64,000 nt of DNA from Candidatus Hydrogenedentota bacterium (GTDB taxonomy: Bacteria > Hydrogenedentota > Hydrogenedentia > Hydrogenedentales > CAITNO01). This document shows positions 55,117 to 64,000 of this stretch, piece by piece (within the stretch, counting starts at the first letter, position 1; every line of letters begins with the position of its first letter). The DNA lies in NCBI GenBank assembly GCA_018056705.1, contig JAGPFE010000009.1, positions 1 to 64,000 of the forward strand, read 5' to 3'. A model generated the notes under the pieces. That model saw only the letters and a list, made by a program, of their open reading frames with translations, was not told the DNA's origin and made no database searches. The position numbers and the translations under genes were made by a program.

Positions 55117-55191
<75 letters not shown>

Positions 55192-55230
55192 TCGCGGTGA
55201 ATTTATGCTAGCAGATCCCAACCGGCCATG

Positions 55231-55932
55231 TCAAGAGATCGCCCGCGGATTTTCTTCTGGGGCTGTGGGCGGATGGGGTTCCGCGCTGGAAACGGTTCGG
55301 GGGGGCGTCCACGCTCCGGATTCGGGGATGTCCTGCCGGAACCCCACGCACAGGTGGGGTTCGAGGGGATGATCCCGGATAATATCGCGCCCCGATTCCA
55401 CCAGCGGCCAGTTCTCCGGCAGGCAGGCCGCGTACAGGTATTCCACGGCGATGCCCTGTTCCTGGAACTGCCGGGCAAGGTCCGCGGGCGGACGCATCCT
55501 GAACCGGTAATGCCGCGCGATTTCGGGCAGTCCCAGTCGCCGGTAGAATCGCTGGGCGGTCCGGTCCTGCGTCCAGTATTCCAGCCGACGGTATCCCAAC
55601 CGTCGCGCGTCCGCCGCCGCCCGCATCAGGGCGACGCCAAGGCCTAGCCCGGCATACTCGGGCAGCCGTCCAAATTCCAGCACGTAGCCGCCGGGCTCGT
55701 CCTTGAGGTAACACAACTCGCCCGGGTGGTTTTCGTACTGCGCGTCGAGCAGGCCGGCCAGTTGACCATTGACCAGCGCCACCAGCCGCGTGGACCGGTG
55801 GTTCGGGTAGGCAGGTCGTTCCTGGATCGTGTAATTCCAGGCGTGGGACAGGGACATGATGATGGCGTGAACCCGCATCCACGCGTCCCGCATGCTGTCC
55901 TCGTAAGGAATAATTTCAACCCGTGCCGTCAT
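55231..55932 (-). CDS. GNAT-family N-acetyltransferase
   Basis: 233 residues from ATG 55932, which overlaps the upstream glycosyltransferase stop by 17 bases; an upstream start would lie inside that gene. The acetyl-CoA motif A region reads YVLEFGRLPEYAGLGLGVALMRAAADARRLGYRRLEYWT, with the GxGxG/A pyrophosphate loop, followed by FYRRLGLPE. The C-terminal part (about 160-233) is less conserved and Pro-rich at the end. Substrate unknown; coupling to a glycosyltransferase hints at a sugar or small amine. Confidence 0.82.
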   Translation of the reverse strand: MTARVEIIPYEDSMRDAWMRVHAIIMSLSHAWNYTIQERPAYPNHRSTRLVALVNGQLAGLLDAQYENHPGELCYLKDEPGGYVLEFGRLPEYAGLGLGVALMRAAADARRLGYRRLEYWTQDRTAQRFYRRLGLPEIARHYRFRMRPPADLARQFQEQGIAVEYLYAACLPENWPLVESGRDIIRDHPLEPHLCVGFRQDIPESGAWTPPRTVSSAEPHPPTAPEENPRAIS

Positions 55933-56947
55933 GATCTTCCGCTTCCGTGTCGGGGAAACCCGTGGGGCTGGCTTCCAGGGCTTGGCGGGCCGCTTCCGCC
56001 TGTTGCCGGAGCAGCGCCGCCCGGCGCGCGTCCCCGAGTTGTTCCGTCGCACCGGCCAGGACCTCCAGGGCGAGCGGATCGGCCCGCCACAGCCGCAGGG
56101 CCTCCAGCCCGGTCTCGATGGCCTGCTTCAAGTGACCTTCCGCAAGCAGGCGCGCGGCCGATTCGGCCAGCCGCCGGGCCCGCAGGGCCTCTTCCAGCCG
56201 CTCCTGGGGCTGGGGACGGAACTTGGCCATGAACAAGGCCTCGTTGCGGGCGAGCAGTTGACGGTACGTTTCCGCGTCGGGGTCCATGGCCGCGAAGGTT
56301 CGCCCGCCGTAATGGAACACGAACGCGTCTTCCGCGATGATCAGCCGCCACCCCGCGCGCAGCACCCGCAGGCTGTAATCGTCGTCCTCGAAATTGCCGA
56401 TGCCGTACCGTTCATCGAACAGCCCCACGTCGCGGATCACCTGGTCGCGGATCAGCAGGCAGAACCCGACGAGCCGGGCTGTTTCCCGGCGGCGCCCGGC
56501 AAATGCCCGGGCCCGGGATTCGGCAAACGCGACCATTTCCTCGAAGGATGCCAGGGGTGGGGTGTCGATTTGCTGGGAGCCGGACACGTTGTTGCTGACC
56601 GGTCCGGCCATGCCGGCGTCGGGCGTTTCCTCGAGGGCGGCGCGCAATCGTTCGAGCCATCCCGGCGGGAGTAGCGTGTCGTTGTTGAGGAGCAGGACGT
56701 GTCCCGGGCGTGCCCGATGGATACCGGCGTTTACCGCGGCGGCGAACCCCCGGTTTTCGGGGAAATGGATCACTTCGGCGCCTGGCATGGCGTCGAACAG
56801 TTCGGCGGTGCCGTCGGTGGATCCGTTGTCGACGAGGATGAGCCGATAGGTATCGGGGGGGGTGTGGTCTGCCAGGGTCTGCAGGCACTGGCGGGTATAG
56901 GCGACCTGGTTCCATGCCGGGATGATGATATTGACCGGCTCGATCAT
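55916..56947 (-). CDS. family 2 glycosyltransferase with C-terminal helical repeats
   Basis: 343 residues. GT-A fold: IIPAWNQVAYTRQCLQTL, LILVDNGSTDGT, FPENRGFAAAVNAGI, the metal-binding LLLNNDTLLPPGW, and the acceptor-side FEDDDYSLRVLRAGW. From about residue 240 it is TPR-like (LNEALFMAK..., LLAEGHLKQAIETGLEAL, GATEQLGDARRAALL), so the enzyme probably docks to a partner. It transfers a sugar from an NDP-sugar; acceptor unknown. It lies seven bases downstream of dtd. Confidence 0.85.
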   Translation of the reverse strand: MIEPVNIIIPAWNQVAYTRQCLQTLADHTPPDTYRLILVDNGSTDGTAELFDAMPGAEVIHFPENRGFAAAVNAGIHRARPGHVLLLNNDTLLPPGWLERLRAALEETPDAGMAGPVSNNVSGSQQIDTPPLASFEEMVAFAESRARAFAGRRRETARLVGFCLLIRDQVIRDVGLFDERYGIGNFEDDDYSLRVLRAGWRLIIAEDAFVFHYGGRTFAAMDPDAETYRQLLARNEALFMAKFRPQPQERLEEALRARRLAESAARLLAEGHLKQAIETGLEALRLWRADPLALEVLAGATEQLGDARRAALLRQQAEAARQALEASPTGFPDTEAEDHDGTG

Positions 56948-56954
56948 GGACGCC

Positions 56955-57404
56955 TCAGAATAGTTTGCTCGAGTCGAGCAGGATGGTCACGGGCCCGTCG
57001 TTTACCAGCGATACCATCATGTGCGCGCCGAACACGCCGGTCTCCACCTGGAGTCCCATGGCGCGCAGTTTCCCGACCACCTCTTCGTAGAGGGGAACGG
57101 CCTTGTCCGGTTTGGCAGCGGCGGTGAACGATGGGCGACGGCCCCGGCGGCAATCGCCGTGCAGGGTGAACTGCGAGATGATCAGGATCGCTCCCCCCGA
57201 CTCGAGAACGGACCGGTTCATCCGGCTGTTTTCGTCGGGAAAGATCCGGAGGTTGGCCACCTTGTCCACGATGTAGGCCGCGTCTTCCGGGCCGTCGTTC
57301 TCTTCCACGCCCAGCAGCACGAGAAGACCCGGGCCGATGGCTCCCACTACTTGGTCATCCACCGTTACGGACGCTCTGGCTACCCGTTGTACAACCGCGC
57401 GCAT
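56955..57404 (-). CDS. dtd: D-aminoacyl-tRNA deacylase
   Basis: 149 residues, full length. DTD removes D-amino acids (and Gly from tRNA-Ala) from mischarged tRNAs. [13 protein letters not shown] opens the protein; [18 protein letters not shown] and [14 protein letters not shown] provide the SQFTL catalytic strand and the Gly-cisPro motif that enforces chirality. Located between the glycosyltransferase and murG; dtd is often found near such housekeeping blocks. Confidence 0.93.
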   Translation of the reverse strand: MRAVVQRVARASVTVDDQVVGAIGPGLLVLLGVEENDGPEDAAYIVDKVANLRIFPDENSRMNRSVLESGGAILIISQFTLHGDCRRGRRPSFTAAAKPDKAVPLYEEVVGKLRAMGLQVETGVFGAHMMVSLVNDGPVTILLDSSKLF

Positions 57405-57471
57405 ACGCGTTCCTTCAGCGTGGTATCAGTGTAAGAGGAACGTGGAAGATCGGTCAACCCGGTGGCGCGCG

Positions 57472-58575
57472 TCAGGGGTGATCCATGCCGGCCAGGGACT
57501 CGAGGATACGCTCGACGATGGTTTCGGCGGCCAGGGGACGCGCCAGGCTTCGTGCGGCCTCGGCCATGGCGGCCAGCCGGGCGGGATCCGCCAGCAGTTC
57601 CCTCAGGACCGATCCCAGCCGGTCGGCGTCGCATGCCGCGTCGGGGATGAGCACGGCCGCTCCCGCTTCCTCGAAGGCCCGGGCGTTGAGTTCCTGGTGG
57701 TTGTCCGCGGCGTGGGGGTAGGGCACCAGGATGGCGGGCTTGCCGAGCGCGGCCAGTTCGGCGGTGCTGGAAGCACCCGCGCGGCTGACCACGAGGTCCG
57801 CGGCCACGCACGCGGCGGGCATGTCGTCGATGAAACTGAACACCCGCACCGGGAGGGACGCGGTTTCCGCCACCTGGCGCGCGGCCTGGACGGCGTCCCG
57901 TCCGCACATCCACAGGTATCGCGCGCGGGGAGCGTTGCCGGCGCGGAGCAGGTCCTCCATGGCCCGGTTGAGGGATCGCGCGCCCTGGCTGCCGCCGCAA
58001 ACCAGCACGACCGGCAGGTCCGCGGACAGGTCCATCCGGGCAAGGGCCTCTTCGCGCGACGGCGGTTCCAGGAAAGCCCGGCGCACCGGGTTACCCGTCA
58101 CCACCGCCCGTTCCCGGGGATAGGGTCCAAGCGTGTCCGCGTAACTGAGAAAGATCATCCGGGCCCGGTCCGCGCATAGGCGGTTGGCAAGGCCCATCCG
58201 GCGGTTCTGTTCATGGATGAAAGTCGGGATGCCCATCCGTTGGGCGGTCCACACCAGCGGCAGCGACGCGTAGCCGCCCACGCCGATGACCGCCCGGGGC
58301 TGAAACCGGTGCAGCCAGAAGTAACACCTCGTGATGGACCAGCCGAGTTTCAGGGCCGTCACCGCCACGCGGGGGGAACGGGACCGGGTCCAACCCTCTA
58401 TGGGCAGGCCCCGGAAGACGATGTCCGCCGCGCGGCACATTCGTTCTTCGAGGCCTCCCGCGCGACCGACCCAGGTCAGTTCCAGCAGGGGATCACGCCG
58501 ACGCAGTTCTTCCACGATGGCCAGGGCGGGGGTGACGTGCCCCCCGGTGCCTCCACCGGCAATCATGATCCGCAT
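57472..58575 (-). CDS. murG: undecaprenyldiphospho-muramoylpentapeptide beta-N-acetylglucosaminyltransferase
   Basis: 367 residues. GT-B fold with the N-terminal glycine loop IMIAGGGTGGHVTPALAI, GVGGYASLPLVWTAQRMGIPTFIHEQN for the lipid acceptor side, VCGGSQGARSLNRAM and VSRAGASSTAELAALGKPAILVPYPHAADNHQELNA for UDP-GlcNAc binding. It converts lipid I to lipid II at the inner face of the membrane. Its ATG shares one base with the ftsW stop. Confidence 0.95.
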   Translation of the reverse strand: MRIMIAGGGTGGHVTPALAIVEELRRRDPLLELTWVGRAGGLEERMCRAADIVFRGLPIEGWTRSRSPRVAVTALKLGWSITRCYFWLHRFQPRAVIGVGGYASLPLVWTAQRMGIPTFIHEQNRRMGLANRLCADRARMIFLSYADTLGPYPRERAVVTGNPVRRAFLEPPSREEALARMDLSADLPVVLVCGGSQGARSLNRAMEDLLRAGNAPRARYLWMCGRDAVQAARQVAETASLPVRVFSFIDDMPAACVAADLVVSRAGASSTAELAALGKPAILVPYPHAADNHQELNARAFEEAGAAVLIPDAACDADRLGSVLRELLADPARLAAMAEAARSLARPLAAETIVERILESLAGMDHP

Positions 58576-59726
58576 CAGTAGTTCCCCGCGGTTTCCGGGG
58601 GCAGGTTGAAGCCCTCGGGCATTTCAATGGTCGGCAGGATGTCGCGTGCGTGGCGGGGCAGGCACTGGCTGGCCACGTTGACCAGGACGCCCGCCATGGC
58701 CATGGTCACGATCAGCGAGGTGCCGCCATAGGACACGAACGGCAGGGGAAGTCCCTTGGTGGGCAGCAGCCCCGTGTTCACCAGGATAATGAACAGGGCC
58801 TGGACACCAATGGACACGCCGATGCCGCCGGACAGCAGCATGCCGAAACGGTCGGAACTGTTGGCACACACCCGCATGGCCGCCAGGAAAAACAGGAAGA
58901 ACACGCACAGCACGGCCAGCGTGCCGATCAGGCCCGCCTCTTCGGCGAGGGTGGCGAAGATGAAGTCCGTGTCCGCCGCGGGCAGGTCCCCCAGTTTCTG
59001 GGTACCCGAACCAAGGCCCGAGCCCAGCAGGCCGCCCTTGCTGAAGCTGTAAAGGGCCTGGATCAGTTGCCAGCCCGATCCCGTCCGGTCCTGCCAGGGA
59101 TCCAGGAACGCCCTTAAACGCTCCATCCGGTGCGCCGCGAACATGATCAGCGGCACGAGGGCCGCGCCTCCTGCCGCGCCTATCGCGCCAATGTAGATGA
59201 TGGGGATGCCCGCGAAGTACAGCATGGCGAAGGCCGTCACCATGATCATGAAGGGGATGCCGATATCCTTTTCGAGAAAGACCAGGCCGGCGAAAAACGT
59301 GGCCGTGAGCAGGGCGGGCAGAATGACCCTTGGAATCGACCGGATCTGGTCCATGCCCTCGCTCAATTTCGCGGCCAGCATGAGGATCAGCGCGAACCGG
59401 GCCAGTTCGGACGGCTGGAACCCGACGCCGTAAATCCGGAGCCACCGCCTTGCCCCGCCGGTTTCCTTGCCGAAAAGCAGGACCGCGACCAGCAGCACCA
59501 CGCACAGCGCCACCAGGGACAGCCATTCCCGGCGGTGACCAAGACGATGGTAGTCCCGCAGGGCGAACAGGAAGAACACGCCCAGGCCGACCGGCAGAAA
59601 CAGGCACTGCTTGGTGAAATTCCCCTCGGGATGGATGCGGGCAACGTCCACGCTGTAGATGAGCAGGGTGCCCAGTAGCGCGAGACCTATGGCGGTAAGG
59701 GCGATGGTCGCGGCCGTCCACTTCAT
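58575..59726 (-). CDS. ftsW: SEDS peptidoglycan polymerase FtsW
   Basis: 383 residues, about ten transmembrane helices. SEDS motifs: RWLRIYGVGFQPSELARFALI, EKDIGIPFMIMVTAFAMLYFAGIP, and the C-terminal PFVSYGGTSLIVTMAMAGVLVNV. With its class B PBP partner it makes septal peptidoglycan during division. Location between murD and murG supports FtsW over RodA. Start overlaps the murD stop (ATGA). Confidence 0.93.
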   Translation of the reverse strand: MKWTAATIALTAIGLALLGTLLIYSVDVARIHPEGNFTKQCLFLPVGLGVFFLFALRDYHRLGHRREWLSLVALCVVLLVAVLLFGKETGGARRWLRIYGVGFQPSELARFALILMLAAKLSEGMDQIRSIPRVILPALLTATFFAGLVFLEKDIGIPFMIMVTAFAMLYFAGIPIIYIGAIGAAGGAALVPLIMFAAHRMERLRAFLDPWQDRTGSGWQLIQALYSFSKGGLLGSGLGSGTQKLGDLPAADTDFIFATLAEEAGLIGTLAVLCVFFLFFLAAMRVCANSSDRFGMLLSGGIGVSIGVQALFIILVNTGLLPTKGLPLPFVSYGGTSLIVTMAMAGVLVNVASQCLPRHARDILPTIEMPEGFNLPPETAGNY

Positions 59727-61114
59727 CGCGGGTTCTCCTGTTCATTCCGGCCGGCAAGCCGGAGCACGAGTTCCTTGAAATGCCGGCCCCGTTCCTCGAA
59801 GTTCCGGTACTGGTCGAAACTGGCGCACCCGGGCGAGAACAGCACGATCGCCCCCGGAGCGGCGTGTCCGGCGGCCAGCGCCACGGCTTCCGCCACGTCA
59901 CGCGCGCGGCAGTGCGGCACCACGGCGCCGAACCAGTCGATGAATCGGTCCGCGGCGTCTCCCGTGGCGATCAGCAGCGCGGTTTTTTCGCGGATCAGGG
60001 GGGCAAGGGAGAGGTAATCGGCTCCTTCCTTGTGCTGTCCGCCGGCAATCAGGATAACCTGCTGGTCAAAGGCCTCGAGGGCGACGCGCAGGCTGTCGGG
60101 GTTGGTGGACTTGGAATCGTTGTACCAGGCCGCGCCGTTGATTTCGGCCACCCATTCCACGCGATGTTCCACGCCGGGGAACGTTCTGAGCGCTTCGGCG
60201 AAGTTCTCCAGGTCCAGGCCGAACGCGTGGGCCATCGCCGCGACGGCCAGGGCGTTGGCGACGTTGTGGCAACCGGGCAGGCGCAGGTCTTCCCGGCGCG
60301 CGATGACCCGGTTTTCGAATCGCAGGCATGTTCCGTCGAACCACGCCCCGTCCGGAATGACTTCGCGCGTGCTGAACCGGATCACGCGGACGCCTTCGGG
60401 TGGTTTCATCCCGGCGGTCCATGGGTCGTCGGCATTCAGCACTGCCGTGTCACCGGGTCGCTGGCGGGCAAAAATCCGGGATTTCATCCCCGCGTAGGCT
60501 TCCATGGTGCCGTGTCGCGCGAGGTGATCCGGCGTCACGTTCAGCACGGAGGCCACGACGGGGTGAAAGGTTTCGGTGGTTTCGAGCTGGTAACTGCTCA
60601 CCTCGACCACGACCGCCTGGGCATCCGGATACTCCAGGACGGCCTCGGACAGGGGCCGGTCGTTGTTTCCCGCGAGGTCCGCGGCGGTACCCGCGCGCTG
60701 AAGCACGTGCCGCAGGAGGATCGTGGTGGTGGTCTTGCCGTTGGTGCCCGTCACGGCCAGCAGCGGGGCGGCGTGATACCGGCAGGCCAGTTCCAGTTCG
60801 CCGGTGACGGGGATGCCTCGTTCCATGGCCCCGCGGACCACGGGGGCGGCCAGGGGGACGCCCGGGCTCAGCACGAAAAGGTCGGCCTCGAACACCCGCT
60901 CGGTGTGTCCGCCGGTTTCATATGGCACGCCGAGGGTGTCGCTGGCCTGTTTCCACGGATCCAGTTTGGGCGTGTTGTCTTTTTCGGAAATGAAGGGGTG
61001 TCCGCCGAGGTGCCGGACCAGCCGGGCCGCGGCCACGGCGGAACGCCCCAGGCCGATCAGGCTGACCCGGGTTCCGGGACGCACAAGCGGTACGGGTGCC
61101 GCGTGGTCGTTCAT
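59723..61114 (-). CDS. murD: UDP-N-acetylmuramoylalanine--D-glutamate ligase
   Basis: 463 residues from ATG 61114, which overlaps the mraY stop; the longer ORF upstream is mraY read in another frame. Mur ligase: SLIGLGRSAVAAARLVRHLGG, SPGVPL, P-loop VTGTNGKTTTTILL (122-135), EVSSYQLETTETFHPVVASVLNVTPDHL, and the C-terminal PGVEHRVEWVAEINGAAWYNDSKSTNPDSL ... ILIAGGQHKEGADYLSL. Adds D-Glu to UDP-MurNAc-L-Ala in the cytoplasm. Confidence 0.95.
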   Translation of the reverse strand: MNDHAAPVPLVRPGTRVSLIGLGRSAVAAARLVRHLGGHPFISEKDNTPKLDPWKQASDTLGVPYETGGHTERVFEADLFVLSPGVPLAAPVVRGAMERGIPVTGELELACRYHAAPLLAVTGTNGKTTTTILLRHVLQRAGTAADLAGNNDRPLSEAVLEYPDAQAVVVEVSSYQLETTETFHPVVASVLNVTPDHLARHGTMEAYAGMKSRIFARQRPGDTAVLNADDPWTAGMKPPEGVRVIRFSTREVIPDGAWFDGTCLRFENRVIARREDLRLPGCHNVANALAVAAMAHAFGLDLENFAEALRTFPGVEHRVEWVAEINGAAWYNDSKSTNPDSLRVALEAFDQQVILIAGGQHKEGADYLSLAPLIREKTALLIATGDAADRFIDWFGAVVPHCRARDVAEAVALAAGHAAPGAIVLFSPGCASFDQYRNFEERGRHFKELVLRLAGRNEQENPR

Positions 61115-62595
61115 CGCAGTTTCAGGGCTCCCAGACTCATGAGGGAAAACAGCAGCGCGATGATCAGGAACCGGGTGGTGACCTGGGTTTCCTGCCATCC
61201 GGAAAGTTCGAAGTGGTGATGGAGGGGGGACATCCGGAAGAGCCGTTTTCCGGTGAACTTGAAGGAGGCGACCTGCAGCACGACGCTCAGGGTTTCCAGC
61301 ACGAACAGGCCGGCGACTACCGGTAGCAGCAGTTCCTGCTTGGTGAGCAGGGCCATCGCGCCGATCGCGCCCCCAAGGGAGAGCGAGCCCGTATCCCCCA
61401 TGAACACCTGGGCGGGGTGACAGTTGTACCACAGGAAGCCCAGTCCCGCGCCCAGGATGGCGCCGCCGAACACGAAGAGTTCACTGGCCTCGGGCACGAA
61501 GGTGAGGTACAGGTAACGGGACCAGTCCGCGCGGCTGACCACGTAGGCGATGCCGGCGTAGGTGATGATGGAGATGGTGGAAGCGCCGGCCGCCAGGCCG
61601 TCCAGCCCGTCGGTGAGGTTGACGGCGTTGGAGATGCTGATGATCACCAGGATAACGAAAAGGATGTAGAACGGTCCCAGGGGAATGAAGAGGTCCTTGA
61701 AACCGGGCACGCCGATGCTGGTGTGAGAATGGGCGCGGCTGGCGGCCACCGCGCGGGGCAGCACCGCCTCGATGAGCGCGCGATTTACCCGGCGGCCGTC
61801 CCGGCCGCTTCCGGCCCCGGGATTGGCGTTGAGCAGGGCTTCCACCGAGGAGGGCAGTTCAATGCCGCGCCATGCTTCGACGTCGTACAGGTCCGGCGTG
61901 TCGATCGCCGTGTTGAGTCCCTGGACCAGCGTGTTGCGGATGCCCGGGTCGGTCAGCAGTTCCGGGCGTTTCCGTAATATCTCGAGGGTACCCTGCGTGG
62001 CGGGTCCCATTCGCTCCCGGATCCGGGTCAGGGCCTTCTCGGCGGTACTACCCTGCAATTCCGAGACCAGTTGCTGCCAGTCGAGAATATCCCGCGTGGA
62101 GAAGGTGACCGGGCTGGCGGTGATGGGGCTCCAATAGAGCCAGCAGCCGAGCAGGGCACCCGCCAGCAACTGGCCCAGGAGTTTCGCCCGGGCGCTCAGC
62201 CCGCTGTTGTGCTTGCGGATCAGCTTAATGTAATCGTCCAGGAACCCCACGCTCCCCAGGACCAGGCACACCAGCACGGCCATCCAGAGCAGGCGGTTCT
62301 CCAGTTTTCCCCAGAGGGCCAGGGCGAAGAAGGTGCTGGTCAGAATGAGAATACCGCCCATGGTGGGCGTTCCGGACTTGGTTTTATGCAGTTCGTGGAG
62401 CGCGGCGACGTGTTCTTTTTTGATGGGTTGTCCCAGTTTTTTCGCGCGGAGGTATCGAATCACGGGAGGACCGACGACCAGGCAGAAAAGAAAGGCGGTG
62501 ATGGCCGAGGCGCCTGCCCGGACCGTATGGTAGGTCAAAACGTTCAATAGGTTGAACGTTGGAGATAGCCATTCCGCAAGGTAATAGAACATCAT
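61111..62595 (-). CDS. mraY: phospho-MurNAc-pentapeptide translocase with large insertion
   Basis: 494 residues; most MraY proteins are about 320-370. Catalytic elements are intact: VGFLDDYIKL (D120, D121), ISNAVNLTDGLDGLAAG, WYNCHPAQVFMGDTGSLSLGG, and MSPLHHHFELSGW. An extra segment of about 130 residues (about 163-290) lies after the third or fourth helix. It is hydrophilic, helical (LVSELQGSTAEKALTRIRE, TLEILRKRPELLTDPGIR) and predicted outside the core fold. MraY transfers phospho-MurNAc-pentapeptide to undecaprenyl phosphate, giving lipid I. Start overlaps murF stop. Confidence 0.93.
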   Translation of the reverse strand: MMFYYLAEWLSPTFNLLNVLTYHTVRAGASAITAFLFCLVVGPPVIRYLRAKKLGQPIKKEHVAALHELHKTKSGTPTMGGILILTSTFFALALWGKLENRLLWMAVLVCLVLGSVGFLDDYIKLIRKHNSGLSARAKLLGQLLAGALLGCWLYWSPITASPVTFSTRDILDWQQLVSELQGSTAEKALTRIRERMGPATQGTLEILRKRPELLTDPGIRNTLVQGLNTAIDTPDLYDVEAWRGIELPSSVEALLNANPGAGSGRDGRRVNRALIEAVLPRAVAASRAHSHTSIGVPGFKDLFIPLGPFYILFVILVIISISNAVNLTDGLDGLAAGASTISIITYAGIAYVVSRADWSRYLYLTFVPEASELFVFGGAILGAGLGFLWYNCHPAQVFMGDTGSLSLGGAIGAMALLTKQELLLPVVAGLFVLETLSVVLQVASFKFTGKRLFRMSPLHHHFELSGWQETQVTTRFLIIALLFSLMSLGALKLR

Positions 62596-63998
62596 CCGCC
62601 TCCATTCCGTCGCGGGGCCGGGATACTTTCCGGGTGGGCTTCGCCCCAGCGCGTGGCGAGGCGGTCGACCAGTTGTTCCATGCGGGTGCCCCGGGAGCCC
62701 TTCACCAGTAGCAGGTCGCCGTTCCGGGCATCCCCGATCACGGCGCTGGCCATGGTGTCGTGGTCCTCGCAGACCATCACGCGGGCCATGCCGGCATCCC
62801 GCGCGCCCGCCGCGTAATGCCTTGCGTCCGGGCCGAGCGCGTACAGCCGTTCCACGCCGAGCCGGGCGGCCAGGGTGCCGATTTCATAGTGCATGCCGGG
62901 GGCATCCTTCCCCAGTTCGAACATGGAACCCAGGGCGGCGGCCCGCGCGCCGGTTCCCGGCATTTCCGCCAGGGTTTCCAGCGCGGCCCGCATGCTGGCC
63001 GGATTGGCGTTGTAAGTGTCGTCGAGGACGGTCAGCGGTCCGATGCGCCGCACCCGCATCCGGTCGGCCCGGGCGCAGGCGGCCTCGACGCGTTGCTTCA
63101 GGTCGGGCACGCCGTGTCGCAGGCCCACGGCCACGCAGGCCAGCACGCTGGTCAACTGGGCCCGGACGGGCAGGTTGAGCAGGAGTTCGCCGACGGGATC
63201 GATCAGGGCCCGCAACCGGCCGTCGGCCAGGCGTTCCGCCGCGACCAGTCGTACGTTCGATCGGGGATCCGATCCAAACCGGACCACCGGTCCCTCGTGG
63301 CGGTCCGCCATGGCCGCGCAATAGGGATTGTCCACGTTCGCGTAGAATACCCCGCCGGGACGGAGTCCTTCGCGGATTTCCTCCTTGGCGCGGGCAACGT
63401 CCTCTATGGAACCGAAGCCCTCGAGATGGGCGGGGGCCACCAGCGTGACGATCGATTCGTCGGGGAGGGCCATTTCGCACAGCCGCCGGATTTCGCCCAC
63501 GTGATTCGCGCCCATTTCGATGACGGCGAAGCGGCAGTCCCGGCTGATGTCCAGGAGGGACAGGGGACAGCCGATTTCGTTGTTGAAATTACCCCGGGTG
63601 GCCGCGACGGGACCGAGACCTTCCAGGACTTCCCGCAGCATGTTCTTGGTGGTGGTTTTGCCGCAGGAGCCGGTGATGGCGATGACGGTGGCATTGCTCC
63701 GGGCGCGATGATGAGCGGCCAGGCGTTGGAGCGCGGCCTGGGGATCATCCACCACGAGGCATACCCCGCCGGGCGCGCTGATCCGGCAGACGGCGGCGAC
63801 GGCCCCTTTCTGGAAGGCGTCGGCAACGAAGCGGTTGCCGTCGAAACGTTCGCCGGTGAGGGCGAAGAAGACGTCGCCGGGCTGGATCGTCCGGGTGTCG
63901 GTGGAGACGGCCTGGAACCGGATGGCACCCTGGTCGGGCTCCAGGGGAGGCGCGCCAACCCACGCGGCCAGTTCCGCCAGGGTGTAGTCGAGACTCAT
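62592..63998 (-). CDS. murF: UDP-N-acetylmuramoyl-tripeptide--D-alanyl-D-alanine ligase
   Basis: 468 residues, complete; the ATG lies two bases from the window edge. Mur ligase with N-terminal substrate domain (QAVSTDTRTIQPGDVFFALTGE), P-loop ITGSCGKTTTKNML (108-121), ATRGNFNNEIGCPLSLL, GANHVGEIRRLCEMALP, and the C-terminal DDTYNANPASMRAALETLAEMPG. Adds D-Ala-D-Ala to the UDP-MurNAc tripeptide. Gene order murF-mraY-murD-ftsW-murG is the standard dcw order; murE and earlier genes should lie beyond the window. Confidence 0.95.
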   Translation of the reverse strand: MSLDYTLAELAAWVGAPPLEPDQGAIRFQAVSTDTRTIQPGDVFFALTGERFDGNRFVADAFQKGAVAAVCRISAPGGVCLVVDDPQAALQRLAAHHRARSNATVIAITGSCGKTTTKNMLREVLEGLGPVAATRGNFNNEIGCPLSLLDISRDCRFAVIEMGANHVGEIRRLCEMALPDESIVTLVAPAHLEGFGSIEDVARAKEEIREGLRPGGVFYANVDNPYCAAMADRHEGPVVRFGSDPRSNVRLVAAERLADGRLRALIDPVGELLLNLPVRAQLTSVLACVAVGLRHGVPDLKQRVEAACARADRMRVRRIGPLTVLDDTYNANPASMRAALETLAEMPGTGARAAALGSMFELGKDAPGMHYEIGTLAARLGVERLYALGPDARHYAAGARDAGMARVMVCEDHDTMASAVIGDARNGDLLLVKGSRGTRMEQLVDRLATRWGEAHPESIPAPRRNGGG

Positions 63999-64000
63999 GG

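Noticed and set aside
59780-61219. 479-residue plus-strand ORF opposite murD
   Set aside because: Antisense shadow; murD has all ligase motifs and couples to its neighbours.

Overview
The window is a GC-rich chromosomal segment of a Gram-negative-type bacterium. The evidence is hldE with an O-antigen-ligase-like protein, Pal and CpoB lipoproteins, an outer-membrane barrel, and an NrfHA nitrite-ammonification pair. Three traits point towards the PVC/Planctomycetes/Hydrogenedentota neighbourhood. These are a DUF1559-like prepilin ending in an H-x10-DG block, a secreted giant with two EF-hand/dockerin-like repeats carrying an RVIQFYN signature, and abundant DUF1573, ThuA and GH2-type genes. Hydrogenedentota is my best guess from memory of that EF-hand signature. 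It is an inference, not a marker-based placement.

Layout: 1-326 holds short repeats, followed by a secreted cyclophilin. Next comes nrfHA (minus) with a good promoter and an operator-like palindrome. From 11.2 to 3.3 kb (minus) a tightly coupled run reads hldE, O-antigen ligase/TPR, TPR membrane protein, DUF4405-like protein, PLP decarboxylase, TauE/SafE permease. A tRNA-Leu precedes it. About 1.4 kb of REP-like repeats (11.4-12.5 kb) follows, then a CREST-like membrane protein, a zinc-ribbon multi-domain membrane protein and a membrane-anchored CHAT-like protein. After these come a 1581-residue secreted LRR/InlB-repeat/HYR/dockerin/DUF4397 protein and a GH2-aldose-1-epimerase fusion. Two degenerate signalling proteins (hybrid kinase, receiver-GGDEF) flank a second repeat patch. 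Then come ThuA, a probable alpha/alpha-toroid protein, a thioredoxin-like/TPR/CsgG-like lipoprotein-type protein, a neutral-ceramidase-family protein and a prepilin.

From 37.4 to 46.7 kb (plus) lie pal-cpoB and an apparent long operon: BadF-type kinase, DUF1573, zinc ribbons, UDP-sugar pyrophosphorylase, membrane PHP protein, small protein, HDOD, GGDEF. An alginate-export-like barrel and an MCP are on minus, followed by an orphan Pro-rich protein. Ribokinase and a GRP/RhaT-like sugar transporter form a pair on minus. A stand-alone CARF-HEPN (Csm6/Csx1-like) ribonuclease candidate follows with its own promoter, next to tRNA-Lys and tRNA-Gly. The right end is a GNAT, a GT2 glycosyltransferase, dtd, and a textbook dcw block on minus (murF-mraY-murD-ftsW-murG). 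Its MraY carries a large insertion.

The strongest candidates for something undescribed are the CRISPR-less CARF-HEPN gene, the membrane CHAT-like protein, the thioredoxin/TPR/CsgG-like fusion, and the enlarged MraY. All functions are read from motifs; no database search was run.
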